64,000 nt of DNA from Theropithecus gelada (GCF_003255815.1 NC_037682.1:10353121-10417120), one strand, 5' to 3'; shown: positions 23,667 to 34,800, counted from the stretch's first letter. The notes: generated by a model from the letters alone, not told the origin. A program made the numbers and translations.

Positions 23667-26600
23667 TCACCTTCGCAGCTTCCGGCACCTGAGGAGGGAG
23701 GAAGTGATCTGTTCATGCTGGCTGGAGCGCAGCCCCAGCCCTGGACTCACGTGTGCCTCGGGCCCACTAAGATCACAACCTGAGCGTCCTGCTGCACCAC
23801 TCGGCCCTGGGCACTGGAGGCTGCAGGGGGAAGGATGAACCTTCTGTGAAGGCCATCCCCTCCTGACACTCCTCGGGAGCCCCCACTGGCCTGGCCCATA
23901 TGATGTCACCCCATGGCCTCACTGCAGGAGAGAGGTGGTGAGAAATACATCAGATAAGGGTGTACGAGGGTTCCACTATGTCCTCTCGAAGCCCACAGGT
24001 AGGGAGATGTCTACCACAGGGGCTTCTGGGAAGGCCCGAACTGCAAGCTGGAAAAGCTATGTCCCACATTTCTACCCCAGGCAGATGTCACCTCCTCCAA
24101 GAGATCTCTGACCTCTGAAGGATGAGGCCAGGTGCCCCTCACCACAGCCCTTGACATCCTCTGCTGGCATTGTCCCTCCTGTATCTGACTCCTGAGTTAG
24201 AATGTTGGACTTGCTTACATAGCTCCAGGTGCCAGCAGCTGCTTGGTAAATATTTGTTCAACACATTCAACAGTTTCCCCTTCCCTGGCCCTCCTCCTAC
24301 TGGCAGGCTCACCCTGGACCTGCTCCAGGACAGGACCTTGGTGCCTTCCCAAACAAACACCACCCTACAGACACCTCACCTGCAGGTGTCTGGGTTGAGC
24401 TCTAAGCCCCGCCCTTGGCAACGGAGGAAGCTGCGGCGTCGACAGCGGCAGCGGCAGGTCCGGGGGTCAGGGCGCTGGTGGCGCTGGGTGCAGCGTGGGC
24501 AGAGGGTCCTGGGGCTGGAGTGGGATGGGTGATGTCAGCTGGGGAGGGTGCTCCGGGGGCAGAGTCCCAGCCCGGAACAGAGCGGGGCTGGGGACGGTGG
24601 TGGGGAGTGGCAGCCCTAGGGAGGAGAAGCAACATGTCTGGGGTGGGAAGGAAGAGTCTTCCCTGGAGCTGGGGTCGGGACAGAGAACACAGGCTTGGGG
24701 AGCAGAGGAGAAGGGAAAGCGGGGGACAGGTGGGAGGAGAAAGAGGGGCAACAGCTTCCGGACTCACTTGTACTCCCCCTGCCCCCACTCAGCTGGAGTC
24801 CAAAAGACTCACCTGTCCGGCTTCACAGCACTGTCCTTTTTTTTAGGTCTGAAAAATTAAGAGAGATAGACACAAAGAGGAGGAAGATCAGGAAATCCCA
24901 GCATCCTACTCTCTCTCTCTCTTTTTGAGACTGAGTTTCCCTATTCTTGCCCAGGCTGGAGTGCAGTGGCATGGTCTCAGCTCACTGCAACCTTCGCCTC
25001 CTGGGTTCAAGCTATTCTTCTGTCTCAGCCTCCCAAGTAGCTCGGATTACAGGCATCCGCCACCACACCCAGCTAATTTTTTTTTTTTTTTTTTTTTAGT
25101 AGATACGGGGTTTCACCATCTTGGCCAGGCTGGTCTTGAACTCCTTACCTTAGATGATCTGCCCACCTGGGCCTCCCAAAGTGCTGGGATTATAGGTGTG
25201 AGCCACTGACCCAAGCATCCTACTTTGTTGCCCCAGATCCAAGGCCTACCCTTGGCTCTATTCTTAGGAACCTGGTCCCCAGTTCTGTGGACCACCATAC
25301 CCAGCACCCCCCCAGCCTGGCCTCTGTAAGCTCAGAATTTGGGCCTGGCTGGCACCTGCATTCACACTGGCTGTGTTCTTCCAGGGACATCTCCCCCAGC
25401 TGACTGCTCGGGTACCGGATCATGAGGATCTGTGCTCAGGAGAAGAACGGGGGGACAGTGAGGGAGAGAGAGAAAGGGGATGCTCTAAGGCTGGAGGGAG
25501 AAAAGCTCACCCAACAGCCAGGAGGCTGGCCACCAGCCCTCCCCCCAACCCTACCTCCTGTGCCTCAGTCTCCAGGCTGCCCCAGCCCCAGAGCCAGCCA
25601 GCATCCACCCTGCCCACTGCCCCACCTGCCCAGTACCTGCATCCCCTGCCCACTGCCCCATATGCCCAGTACCTGCATCCGGACTTGGTGCTGCCCAGTG
25701 GGCACACACTCCAGGCCATCATCAGGGCAGCAGCCACCACAACGCTGCACGGTCACGCAGCTGGGCACCAGCTGTTTGGCCACGGTGCCCATGAGCTCCA
25801 CAGTCAGGGGCACCACCACCTCCCGGGGCTGGCAGGTAGCGCGAGTATACACATCTATCCATGACACCACTGGGAGCAGACCGGTAGGGGTTAAGTCCTC
25901 ACTGTTTTTCCTGCAGCTGCTCCCAGCAGCTGTCCCCCCCAGTCCCCAAGTCACAGCCACCCTCCAGTAGCCCTCCCCACTCTGCCCTCACAACCTGTCT
26001 TCCCCTGCCCTGTTTATCCAGATCCCAGTAACCCCGCTGCCTCAATTTCCTCCTCTGTGAAATGGGTAGAATAACAGTTTGCATATTCTAGGGAAGTTAT
26101 ACAAGATGATGGACACCAGGCACCTGGAATCAGGGCCGATGACAAACCCTCTCAGTGCTGGCTAGTGCCGAGTTTTTATGAGTATTACCTTTCTTCTGGT
26201 GGCCAGGAGCATCAGGCTGGGAGACAGGGCCCTGTGGGAGAGAAAAGACCTGTACCCAAGGTACACTTTAGGAGGGTCTTTCCCTGTCGCCATCCCTGGG
26301 GCTTTGCCCTTGCATCAGGAGGCTTCACCACCTCTCTGACATCTTTCCAGATTGCTCTGTTCCTGTGGCCACTGCTCTAGCTTTACCTGTCCTTTCCTGG
26401 CCACCCCGGACCTGCCCTGGCCCAAAACACAACAGGTGCTCCGGCAGCCTCGTCAAATCTCCAGGCCGCAGAACCTAGCATGTCTGGGGGCTGCATGCAG
26501 ATCAGGAGCGCGCACAGTGGGCACCGAAGCAGGTCCTGCGAGCACTGAGGGAGCCCCGCCCCCGGCGGTGCCCAGGGGACGGGGTGGGGCGGAGGAGTGG

Positions 26601-26855
26601 CCCCAGACTGGGGCTGGCGGGCCAGCGGGGAGGGGCACCTCCCAGGGGATGCACGCGCCGGGCCCCCGAGACGCCCGCGTCCAAGGCCGGACCCCGCAGA
26701 TCCCCCCGGCCGAGGCCGCGGGTCGCCTTCTCACTTCCGCCAACCTTGAGAGAGGGCACGGCGGGCTGGCGGGCGCGCTGTCGGGCCGCACGTACCTGGG
26801 CGGGGGCCAGCTGCAGGAGCGCGGCGAGCAGCAGGCGGCGGAGCAGGGGGCTCAT
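23667..26855 (-). CDS. VEGFB: VEGFB, VEGF-B167-type isoform (heparin-binding C-terminus)
   Basis: Shares the first five coding exons with the 207-aa form. It then uses an internal acceptor (ctccag|ccccagg) to give exon 24380-24514, read in another frame, and a final exon 23667-23688 (CRKLRR, stop TGA). Total 567 nt, 188 aa. The alternative tail is Cys/Arg-rich (TCRCRCRRRSFLRCQGRGL) and fits the heparin/neuropilin-binding VEGF C-terminal domain, with the C-terminal Arg expected for neuropilin. All junctions are GT-AG and phase-consistent. That both isoforms exist is known for human VEGFB; here it is inferred from intact sites and frames. Confidence 0.94.
24402..26855 (-). CDS. VEGFB: VEGFB, vascular endothelial growth factor B, VEGF-B186-type isoform
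   Basis: Secreted dimeric ligand of VEGFR1 and neuropilin-1. Exons: 26796-26855, 26189-26231, 25673-25869, 25356-25429, 24813-24848 and 24402-24615 (stop TAG). Total 624 nt, 207 aa, as in human from memory. ATG 26855 opens a signal peptide (MSPLLRRLLLAALLQLAPAQ). The PDGF/VEGF cystine-knot domain covers about 45-127 and shows ATCQPREV, SCVTVQRCGGCCPDD and SQCECR. The short basic PKKKDSAVKPD exon follows. The C-terminus here is the Ala/Pro/Ser/Thr-rich non-heparin-binding tail ending VAKGGA. Exon 2 begins GPVSQPDAPG (Ala in human). The 5'UTR and promoter run into an assembly gap. Confidence 0.97.
24905..25215 (-). mobile_element. Alu, antisense, VEGFB intron 4
   Basis: Antisense Alu between exons 4 and 5, with a short (CT)n stretch at left and an expanded internal T-run at about 25077-25097. 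Flanking gcatcctactc / gcatcctactt at 24901 and 25216 is the target-site duplication. Confidence 0.9.
25609..25680 (-). repeat. 36-bp tandem duplication spanning the VEGFB exon-3 donor
   Basis: Two near-identical 36-bp units (tgcccactgccccacctg / tgcccactgccccatatg, each followed by cccagtacctgcatcc). They duplicate the last bases of exon 3 and its GT donor, with GT at 25672-25671 and again at 25636-25635. Confidence 0.9.
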
Positions 26856-27540
26856 GGTGCCCGCGGGGGCCGCCCGCCGGGGGCGCCCGCATCGCCCTAG
26901 CCCGGCGGGGCGGGGGGCGGCGGCAGCCAGAGCCCCATGGCGCGGGCCCGGGCGCGGCGGNNNNNNNNNNNNNNNNNNNNNNNNNNNNNNNNNNNNNNNN
27001 NNNNNNNNNNNNNNNNNNNNNNNNNNNNNNNNNNNNNNNNNNNNNNNNNNNNNNNNNNNNNNNNNNNNNNNNNNNNNNNNNNNNNNNNNNNNNNNNNNNN
27101 NNNNNNNNNNNNNNNNNNNNNNNNNNNNNNNNNNNNNNNNNNNNNNNNNNNNNNNNNNNNNNNNNNNNNNNNNNNNNNNNNNNNNNNNNNNNNNNNNNNN
27201 NNNNNNNNCGGGCGGCGGCGGCGGCGGCGGGGACGGCGGGGGCGGCGGGGGGCCGGGCCCGGGCTGGCGGGCGGGCGGCTCATGTGACCCAGACACGCGC
27301 TCCCCACCGGGCCGTGGGGCGGGGGCGGGGCGGCGGGGTGGGGGGGCGAGGCCGCCGGCGGGACCCGCCTCCTCCACACACCCCCCTCCCGCCTCCCGCC
27401 GCTGCAGGGGAAAGGGGACGCACCGCCCAGGGGGCCGGGCTCCCGGGTCGCCGCAGTCACTACCCAGAGGGCTGGGCGCTGCCCCTTGGCGAAGCCGGGG
27501 CAGGGGGCGCCGGGCCTGAAGGAGGGAGCCGCACACTAGC
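26500..27540 (-). promoter_or_regulatory. VEGFB: VEGFB CpG island / promoter (interrupted by gap)
   Basis: CpG-dense block around the VEGFB start. Minus-strand sequence upstream of ATG 26855 is GC-rich 5'UTR running into unknown bases from 26961. Sequence resumes at 27209 with (CGG)n-like repeats. The start site probably lies in or next to the gap. Confidence 0.7.
26961..27208. other. Assembly gap (248 N)
   Basis: Unknown bases flanked by GC-rich sequence (gcgcggcgg at left, cggcggcggcgg at right). A GC-extreme promoter region that sequencing missed is the likely reason. Confidence 1.
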
Positions 27541-27552
27541 TCTGCGAATCAC

Positions 27553-27558
27553 TTTATT
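27553..27558 (-). promoter_or_regulatory. DNAJC4: DNAJC4 polyadenylation signal
   Basis: TTTATT on the + strand reads AATAAA on the minus strand about 80 bases after the DNAJC4 stop, so the 3'UTR is about 100 nt. It ends roughly 0.7 kb before the VEGFB ATG. Confidence 0.85.
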
Positions 27559-27637
27559 GCACGCGTTTTGGGAAGCGGGCAGTCCAGGGAAGGAAGCAAG
27601 GCGGGAACGCACTGCAGGCCCTATCCAGGTGAGCCCC

Positions 27638-30600
27638 TCAGGGGCCGGCGCCCGGGGGCACGATCTCGGGGACTTGGGTTGGCTCTGGTGGTGGCGGCTG
27701 CTGCTGCCTTTGCTGTTGTCGCTCCTGCTGAAGGCTGGCTCTGTTGGCCCTGGAGGAGAGGGCACCTGGGTGGTTGGGATGGGGATCCCGAAGTGTGGTG
27801 CCCGGACAGGGAGCAGGGGGCAGAATAGAGCAGGGACAGACCTGGCCCGCGCCCGCTCCCGCGCTTCATTGTACATGGCTGTGATGATCCGATCCTTTTC
27901 ATCCATGAAGTTAAGGTGCATCTGCTTCACCTTCCTGCAATGTGTCACAATTAACCCTGGGACTCGAATTCCTGTTGTCCCTGAAGTCCTGCCCCCTTCC
28001 ACCCCACTCTAGGGGCCTCACAGCTTTTTAACCCACACAGTGTTAGGGACCTCAGCCTAACCCTGCCTGTGATAGGTAGGGAGGGCTCAGAGTGGCCCTG
28101 GCTTGTCTAGGGTCCAATGGCATCTGAAGTCCCTGGCCACTTCGAGGTGTTACAGCAGCTGTGGACATGGGGGTGCTCCTCCCAGAAGACTAGAAAGGGT
28201 ATGCATCTAACTCCATCACTGAACTAGGCAGGCTGCTAGCAGTGGGCACTGGCCTTTAGGTATTTGCTATAGAAAATCGGCTTCGTGGCTAGGCGCAGTG
28301 GCTCACGCCAGTAATCCCTCTACTTTGGGAGGTCGAGGCGCATGGATCATATGAGGTCAGGAGTTTGAGACCAGCCTGGCCAGTATGGTGAAGCACCATC
28401 TCTACTAAAAATACAAAACAATTAGCCAGGCGTGGTGGTGGACGCCTGTAGTCCCAGCTACTTGGGAGGCTGAGACAGAAACAGAAGAATTGCTTGAACC
28501 CAGGAGGCAAAGGTGAGGTTGCAATGAGCCAAGATCGCGCCACTGTACTCCAGCCTGGGCGACAGAGTGAGACTCCACCTCAAAAAAAAAAAAAGAAAAA
28601 AGAAAACAAAAAAGAGAATCAGCTTCGTGGCACGCGAGAGTGGCGGGGAGATGCCTGCTGCCAAATGAATGAGCTGTGCTGCATTTGCTGCTTGTGCTTG
28701 ATTTTGTTTGGCTCAATCCCTTCCTGGCAGCCAGCACGAAAGATTTATATTCGAAATATGAAAAAGTGTAAATGACAGTGTTAGCTCTTAGTGCAGCGCT
28801 GTCTTTACTAAGCAAGGAGAGGCTCCAGAGACCGATTTCAAGCAACTCTTAGCTTGAGAGACACAATAGTACGGGACACGAGGTGCTGTGGAGGACTGGC
28901 TGACCACACTGGAATTCGCCCACCCTCCTGCCCTCTGCCCATCACCCCAGGGAGAACAGGCATCACCTGAAGGCAATGTAGTGCAGGCCCATGCCCGCCA
29001 GCATGAGGAGGAGGCAGTACCCCAGCACTTGCTTGTTTTGTTTGTGTTGCTGCTGCCTCGACTGGGGCCCCTGTGGCCTCACGCTATGAAACTGGGACCA
29101 GTACTGTGCGTTGGGGGGTGCCCAGGAGCTGCTGGGAGGCAGAGGAAGGGACATTGTGGAAATGAGCCTCCCCAAGAGACCTGGGGGTGGGGCAAGTTGA
29201 GGGCGGGATTACTGTACCTGTGTGTTTGGCCGGCAGACTTGTCATGGGCTGTGGTTTGTGGAGACTTTGGGGGACCACCTGAGCGGAGCTGAGCATCATA
29301 CCTTCGGCGGCTCTGCTCACGGCTGAGCACACGGTATGCCTCACTCAGCTCCACAAAGCGGCTGTGCAGGCTTGGGTTCCCAGGGTCCCGGTCCGGGTGC
29401 AGCTGGGGTGGGGCAGGACTCCCCTTATCTCCCTTTGCCTGTCCCTCCCCAGGACCCATGCTGATGACATCCACCCACACCAGGGCTCCAGTCATACCCA
29501 GGAGCCCTGCCTGGTCAGTGACCCTCACTCAGGCCTGCCCACTCCTCAGAAGGCCAGAGAGCATGGACTCCTGCCTCCTCCTGCGTTCAAGCCCTCCCCA
29601 CCTGCCAGCCCCCTGCATTCACCATATGCCCCGGTCCAGGTTTCTTAAGAGCAGGCAGGCAGGTCAAGAAAACGAAGCCCAGCCCATCAGACAGGACCCC
29701 TGGCTCCTGCCCACAGCCTTTCCCCCACCCTTGAGCACCCGCCACTCCCTATGAGGGCTGAAAAAAATGTGGCACCAGCCAGAGATGCAGGTCTACTCCT
29801 GGGAATTTGAAGCACACTCCCACTGGCTCAGAGTTCCTGCTCCCCCTCCCCACCTTAGGGGTACCGGTACCTCTTTGGACTTGGAGAAGAAAGCTCGTTT
29901 AACTTCCTCAGTGCTGGCACCAGGATGCACCCCCAACAGTTCATAATAATTACTGGGGCTGGACCTGTGGACAGAGTCGAAAACCTGCAGGGGCTGAGGG
30001 AACCCAGAAGCTAGCTCTGCCCTGCCCTTCCCAGCCCCTCCCTGGGCTACACCCTTCAACTCAGCCACCAGGAGCTGAGAGGGCTGAAACAGGTCCCAGG
30101 ACAAATCTGTCTCCCTTTGGAGTGTTTCAGGCATAGTGCAGGTCAGGATTTCTCAAAGTGGAGTCCAAAAACTTGTTGGAAAATACTGATTCCTGGCCAG
30201 GTGCGGTGGCTCACGCCTGTAATTCCAGCACTTTGGGAGGCCGAGGAGGGCGGATCACCTGAGGTCAGGAGTTCAAGACCAGCCTGACTAACATGGAGAA
30301 ACCCTGTCTCTCCTAAAAATACAAAATTAGCTGGCTGTGGTGGCGTATGCCCGTAATCCCAGCTACTGGGGAGGCTGAGGCAGGAGAATCGCTTGAACCC
30401 GGGAGGCAGAGGTTGCAGTGAGCCGAGGTTGTGCCCAGCAGAGATTGTGCCATTTGCACTCCAGCCTGGGCAACAAGAGCGAAACTCCGTCTCCAAAAAA
30501 AAGATAAAAGAAAAAGAAAGAAAAAACTGATTCCTGAGCCCCACCTAATTGATTCCTCCAGTTCAGAATCTCTAGAGCAGAGCCGAGGAATCTGGATTTT

Positions 30601-30989
30601 TGTACCCAACACCTCCCCATCTCCCACCTCCCACAGAGGGTTATGCACAGTGATGCTTGAAAACCACTAGAGCTGTGGTAAGAGCGTTGGGTTTAACCTG
30701 GACTCAAACTCCTCCTCTGCTGCTTAAATCGGTGTATGACCTTGGGGGTCTTCTCTATCTCTGATCCTCAGCAGGGAAGGCGAGGGTTACCTGAGACAAA
30801 CCTGGGAGCCTCCTGACACGGAGTAGAGACCACAACTATCTCAGCACATAGGGCAAACAGAAACCCATTGAACAACCGGGCCGGCCCCCGGCGCCCAACT
30901 CACCGCTGCCCGGCGGCCGCTCCGAGGAGCCGGGAGGGAGGGCTGCGGGGCCACAGCCGGCACAGGCGCAGGGGTAGTAAGGGCGGCAT
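27638..30989 (-). CDS. DNAJC4: DNAJC4, J-domain co-chaperone with a membrane segment
   Basis: Class C Hsp40, expected to stimulate an Hsp70 ATPase; the client is not clear. Exons: 30904-30989, 29871-29964, 29218-29402, 28967-29131 (or from 29128), 27842-27934 and 27638-27749 (stop TGA). They give 244 aa, or 243 with the alternative acceptor; human is 241 from memory. ATG 30989 starts a basic/hydrophobic leader (MPPLLPLRLCRLWPR). The J domain runs about 35-100 (NYYELLGV start) with HPD at 62-64. A hydrophobic segment (VLGYCLLLMLAGMGLHYIAF) at about 165-185 looks like one membrane span. A charged stretch and a Gln/Pro-rich tail follow. Tandem with NUDT22 upstream and VEGFB downstream. Confidence 0.97.
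28275..28631 (+). mobile_element. Alu, sense, DNAJC4 intron 4
   Basis: Sense Alu with a mixed A-rich tail. Flanked by a 15-bp target-site duplication with one mismatch: aatcggcttcgtggc at 28275-28289 and aatcagcttcgtggc at 28617-28631. Confidence 0.93.
30184..30536 (+). mobile_element. Alu, sense, DNAJC4 intron 1
   Basis: Sense Alu with a small internal duplication near 30425-30450 (gttgtgcccagcagagattgtgcc). Flanked by the direct repeat actgattcctg at about 30184 and 30526. Confidence 0.93.
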
Positions 30990-31600
30990 GGCGGCGGGCG
31001 GACAGCTGGGAAAGGAGGCTACCAAGAGCGCACTGGTACCAGGATGGGGGCTAGACTTCAAGTACCCGGGGGCAGAGAGAAGGGGCCCAGCCCGGTGTTC
31101 TGCGAAGGAAGACTGAAGCAGGCCCCGGGAGGGGGCAGTTCTTGCCCAGGACCAGACCTGCGTATTCTTGGACCTGCCCCTTTCTTTCACCCGGGCATCC
31201 GCAGCCCTTCCCAGCGCTGGCTTCGGGGTCTGGCCAACTAGCCAGGTACCCCGAGACCCCGTTCCCACCCAGGGAGCTTGTGGACGGGCGAAGGAGGGGC
31301 CACAACCAGGCCCCGCCCCCGCTGCTCAATGACCCGCGGCCGTCGCCATTTCCTGCGTCTATTCAGGCCCCGCCCTCGCACTCTCATTGGCGTGGATGCG
31401 AAGACCACGTCCACCAGGCGGGAAAAAAAAATCGGTGGGGCCCCCGCCCCTACATGTCTATTGGCCTCTGGTGCCTACGGTCCTCCAGCCTGTGGACTCT
31501 CCGGACAGGCGCGGGCGCCCACCCGGGGACCGGGCGGGACAGAGCCCGCTCTCTGAGGCTTTGTGACGCTTTCGGCCCGGCCACCGTCTCTCCGTTCCTC
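30990..31600 (-). promoter_or_regulatory. DNAJC4: DNAJC4 promoter (CpG island, inverted CCAAT boxes)
   Basis: GC-rich block upstream of the DNAJC4 ATG with inverted CCAAT boxes (ATTGG in ctctcattggcg near 31386 and ctattggcc near 31459) and GC boxes. The distance to the NUDT22 3' end is only about 0.8 kb, so this whole interval serves as spacer and promoter. Confidence 0.65.
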
Positions 31601-31840
31601 TGTTGCTCCCCTCTGCAGCGAGGCATATCTTACGGAGCTGCTTCGGCCCCGGAGCCTCTCAGGAGGCAGTCAAGGGAGCCATAGCTCTTATCCTCTGCTT
31701 GTAGAGAAGGACACTGAGGCTGGGCGGGTTTTTTTTTTTTTTTTTCCTCAGGTCACTTGTCCTGCCTTACGCACTCAGGGCCCACTGTTCCTCTCTGTCA
31801 CAGAAATAGCAGATGCCAACGGAATCCAAGAATAAAGTCC

Positions 31841-31846
31841 TTTATT
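31841..31846 (-). promoter_or_regulatory. NUDT22: NUDT22 polyadenylation signal
   Basis: Minus-strand AATAAA beginning only four bases after the TGA stop (31853-31851). It is part of the palindrome aataaagtcctttatt (31831-31846), so the + strand also shows AATAAA at 31831-31836. The 3'UTR is predicted to be about 20-30 nt. Confidence 0.85.
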
Positions 31847-31850
31847 ATCT

Positions 31851-34800
31851 TCAGAGCGGTGGGAGTAGGGCTGGGGACCCTAGGGCTGCTCTGGTGGGAC
31901 TTCCCTGAACCCGGTTGTAGAGGATGATGGCGCCTTTGGCCGAGGGGCAGAGTTCAGCCCACATCTCCGTCTCCTGCAATCTCCGCACGTTCTGTGGGGA
32001 GACAACAAGACCCAGGCATTCAAGCTTGCCACATCTCCTGCCAGGGCTGTGCCCAGAATTCCTGAGCCTCAGAGACCTCTGCACTGTCCTTAGGGAAGCA
32101 TGTTAAGGGGCTGAACAGGTCCCTGGACCTTTCCCTTGCACTAAGGGCAAATCTTGTGCCTCTGGAGGGAATTGTGACCCAGCCAACACCTCCCCTACGA
32201 GATAATGCATTGCCAGGCCTCTGCAGGCCCCAGCCCTGGCCTCCAAGCAAGATGGTTTGTCACTCTGCACCTGTGTCTCCACAAAGATGATTCCTGTAGA
32301 CTCGTGGGCCTCGGGTCCCCCACTCAGGTAGTGCTTTCTCACCTGCTCAGAAGTCAGGCTGCACCTGGACAAGAACACAGGGTGGCTTAGTGGGTGACCA
32401 GCCCCTGCGGGGTCCCTGTGGAGCCACAGCTGCCTCAGCCCACTCCTCACCACCCACCTCCCCAAGACCCAGGATCATGTACCCGAGCCCACTCACTGAA
32501 CATAGAACTCGGCACTGGCTCGGCCAGCACTGGTCTCATTTCGGGCAATGCCCAACAGCAGGGGCTGGCTCAGGGTGAGTAGCGGCAGGTTCACCTGCGG
32601 TGGAGGGTGGGGTAGGGGGAGGTCCCCCCTATCAATGCCACTGCCCACATCCCTGCCCCTCTCAATGAAAAACAGCCTGTTGCCTGTGTACAGCACTTTA
32701 CAGCCTGTAGATCAAGGGCCTGGCATCACAGAATATCAGATGATGGGCATGTTTGTTTTACAGGTACACCAAAACCAGAGAGATTGAACACGTTGCCCAA
32801 GGTCACCCAAGTGAAGTCAATTTAGTGACTGGGACTCCCACTTACTCCTTTTTCCGTTTTTTTTTTTTGAGATGGAGTCTCGCTCTGTCGTCCAGGCTGG
32901 AGTACAGTGGCGCCGTCTCAGCTCACTGCAACCTCTGCCTCCCAGGTTAAAAGTGATTCTCCTGCCTCAGCCTCCTGAGTAGCTGGGATTACAGGTGCAC
33001 GCCACCATGCCCAGCTAATTTTTGTATTTTTAGTAGAGACAGGGTTTTGCCATGTTGGCCAGGCTGGTCTCGAACTCCTGACCTCAGATGATCCACTGGC
33101 CTCGGCCTCCCAAAGCGCTGGGATTACAGGTGTGAGCCACCACGCCCTGCCACACTTACTCCTTTTTCAACAAACTTGGGGAGTAGGTAAGATATTTATC
33201 ATTGTTTCCATTGAAAAGAAGAATCCTTGGCTGGGCAAGGCATGATAATCACTTGAACCCAGGAGGCAAAGTTTGCAGTGAGCCGATATGGCACCACTGC
33301 ACTCAGCCTGGGCAACAGAGCAAGACTCTGTCTCAAAAAGAAAAAAGAAAACAAAAGAAGAGGAATCCGCTGGGCACAGTGGCTCACATCTGTAATCCCA
33401 GCACTTTCGGAGGTTGAGGCAGGCAGATCACGAGGTCAGGAGATCGAGACCATCCTGGCTAACATGGTGAAACCCCGTCTCTACTAAAAATACAAAAAAA
33501 TTAGCCAGGCATGGTGGCGGGCACCTGTAGTCCCAGCTACTCAGGAGGTTGAGGCAAGAGAATGGTGTGAACCTGGGAGGCGGAACTTGCAGTGAGCTGA
33601 GATCGCGCCACTGCACTCCAGCCTGGGCGACAGAGCGAGACTCTGTCTAAAAAATAGAAAAGAAAAGAAGAAGAATCCAAGGCAGAGAGTACTGCGGGCT
33701 AGAATTCCACTCCTAGTATGCCTAGCTGCAAAGCCAATTTCTTCTATCATTGCTGGCCAGATGCCTGCAGGCCTCCCGCCAGCCCAGATCTGTAGAATTC
33801 TGGCAAGTCCTAACCCCTCCCTTTATGTCTACCACCCTGTCCAGGTCACCCTCACTCACCTCATCACAGATCTCCTGAAGGACACTGGAAAAGAGCTCAC
33901 GTACCACCAGCTCCCCCGCGAGGTCCTGGTGCTGGGGGCTGTCACCAGGGCACAGGGCCTGTGAGAGGTCAGGCTCAGCTCCTGCTCCCCACCTCTTCCC
34001 CCTGCCCCATCTCAGGACCAGCAAGCCTATACCTGCTGGCCCTAAGGGCCTGATGTGGCACAGTGTAAGAGACTTAGTGATCCTGCGTCTGGTGTCCTTT
34101 TCCTGGCAGACAACCAGCGGTCCAGCTTCAAAAGGGATACACAGGGGGCAGGGGTGGGGTAGGGCATCTTCTTCCTGTGCCCAGTCTTTCTCCCCTGTGT
34201 TTTCTAGTTTCTCACAGGACTGGGGCAGGGGTCAGTGGGGAGGCAGCTGGACTGCCCTGAGCAAACTTTCAGAGAAACACCAGGCCAATTTTCCCTTTAA
34301 GGAATGAGGAAACCAAAGCTGGGAGGATTGGGAGGGTGGAGAGCTGCAGCTCCCTTGAGCCGTCTGGGTCTTTGTGCCCAGCCTGGCATCTCACCTGAGG
34401 CTCAGGGTGCCCACCAGGCACATCCACCAGCCCAGGGGCCTCAGCCACCTGCCGGGAGCGGCGCAGGAAGACAAGGAAGTCATCGGCCGTGGCTAGTGCA
34501 GCGCCCACCCCCAGTGGGTCCGCCAGATAGGCCTGCGTGTCACCCCAGTTGGTGGCCCCCTGCTGTCGCAGCCAGACAGCTGAGCTGGACCAGTTGGTGC
34601 CCAGGAAGTCTCGGTAGGAAGTAAGGCCCAGGCGCAGAAGCAGCTGTGGCCCCCGAGAGCCAATGGGCGCCAGGGTGGCTGAGTGCAGGCGGAACTTGGG
34701 GGCGTTGAAGAGCCAGGGTTGGGCCTTTAGCCGGGTCTCCCAGATGGCAGTGATGGCCTCGTCCCCACCTGGCAGTGGGCGTCGGTCGTGGGCGGGGCTC

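Noticed and set aside
26502..27536. 344-codon minus frame across the VEGFB start
   Set aside because: It passes through the gap as unknown residues. Only the VEGFB signal-peptide exon within it is real.
31729..31746. T-run as the tail of an antisense Alu
   Set aside because: No Alu body follows; it is a bare poly-T tract in the DNAJC4-NUDT22 spacer.
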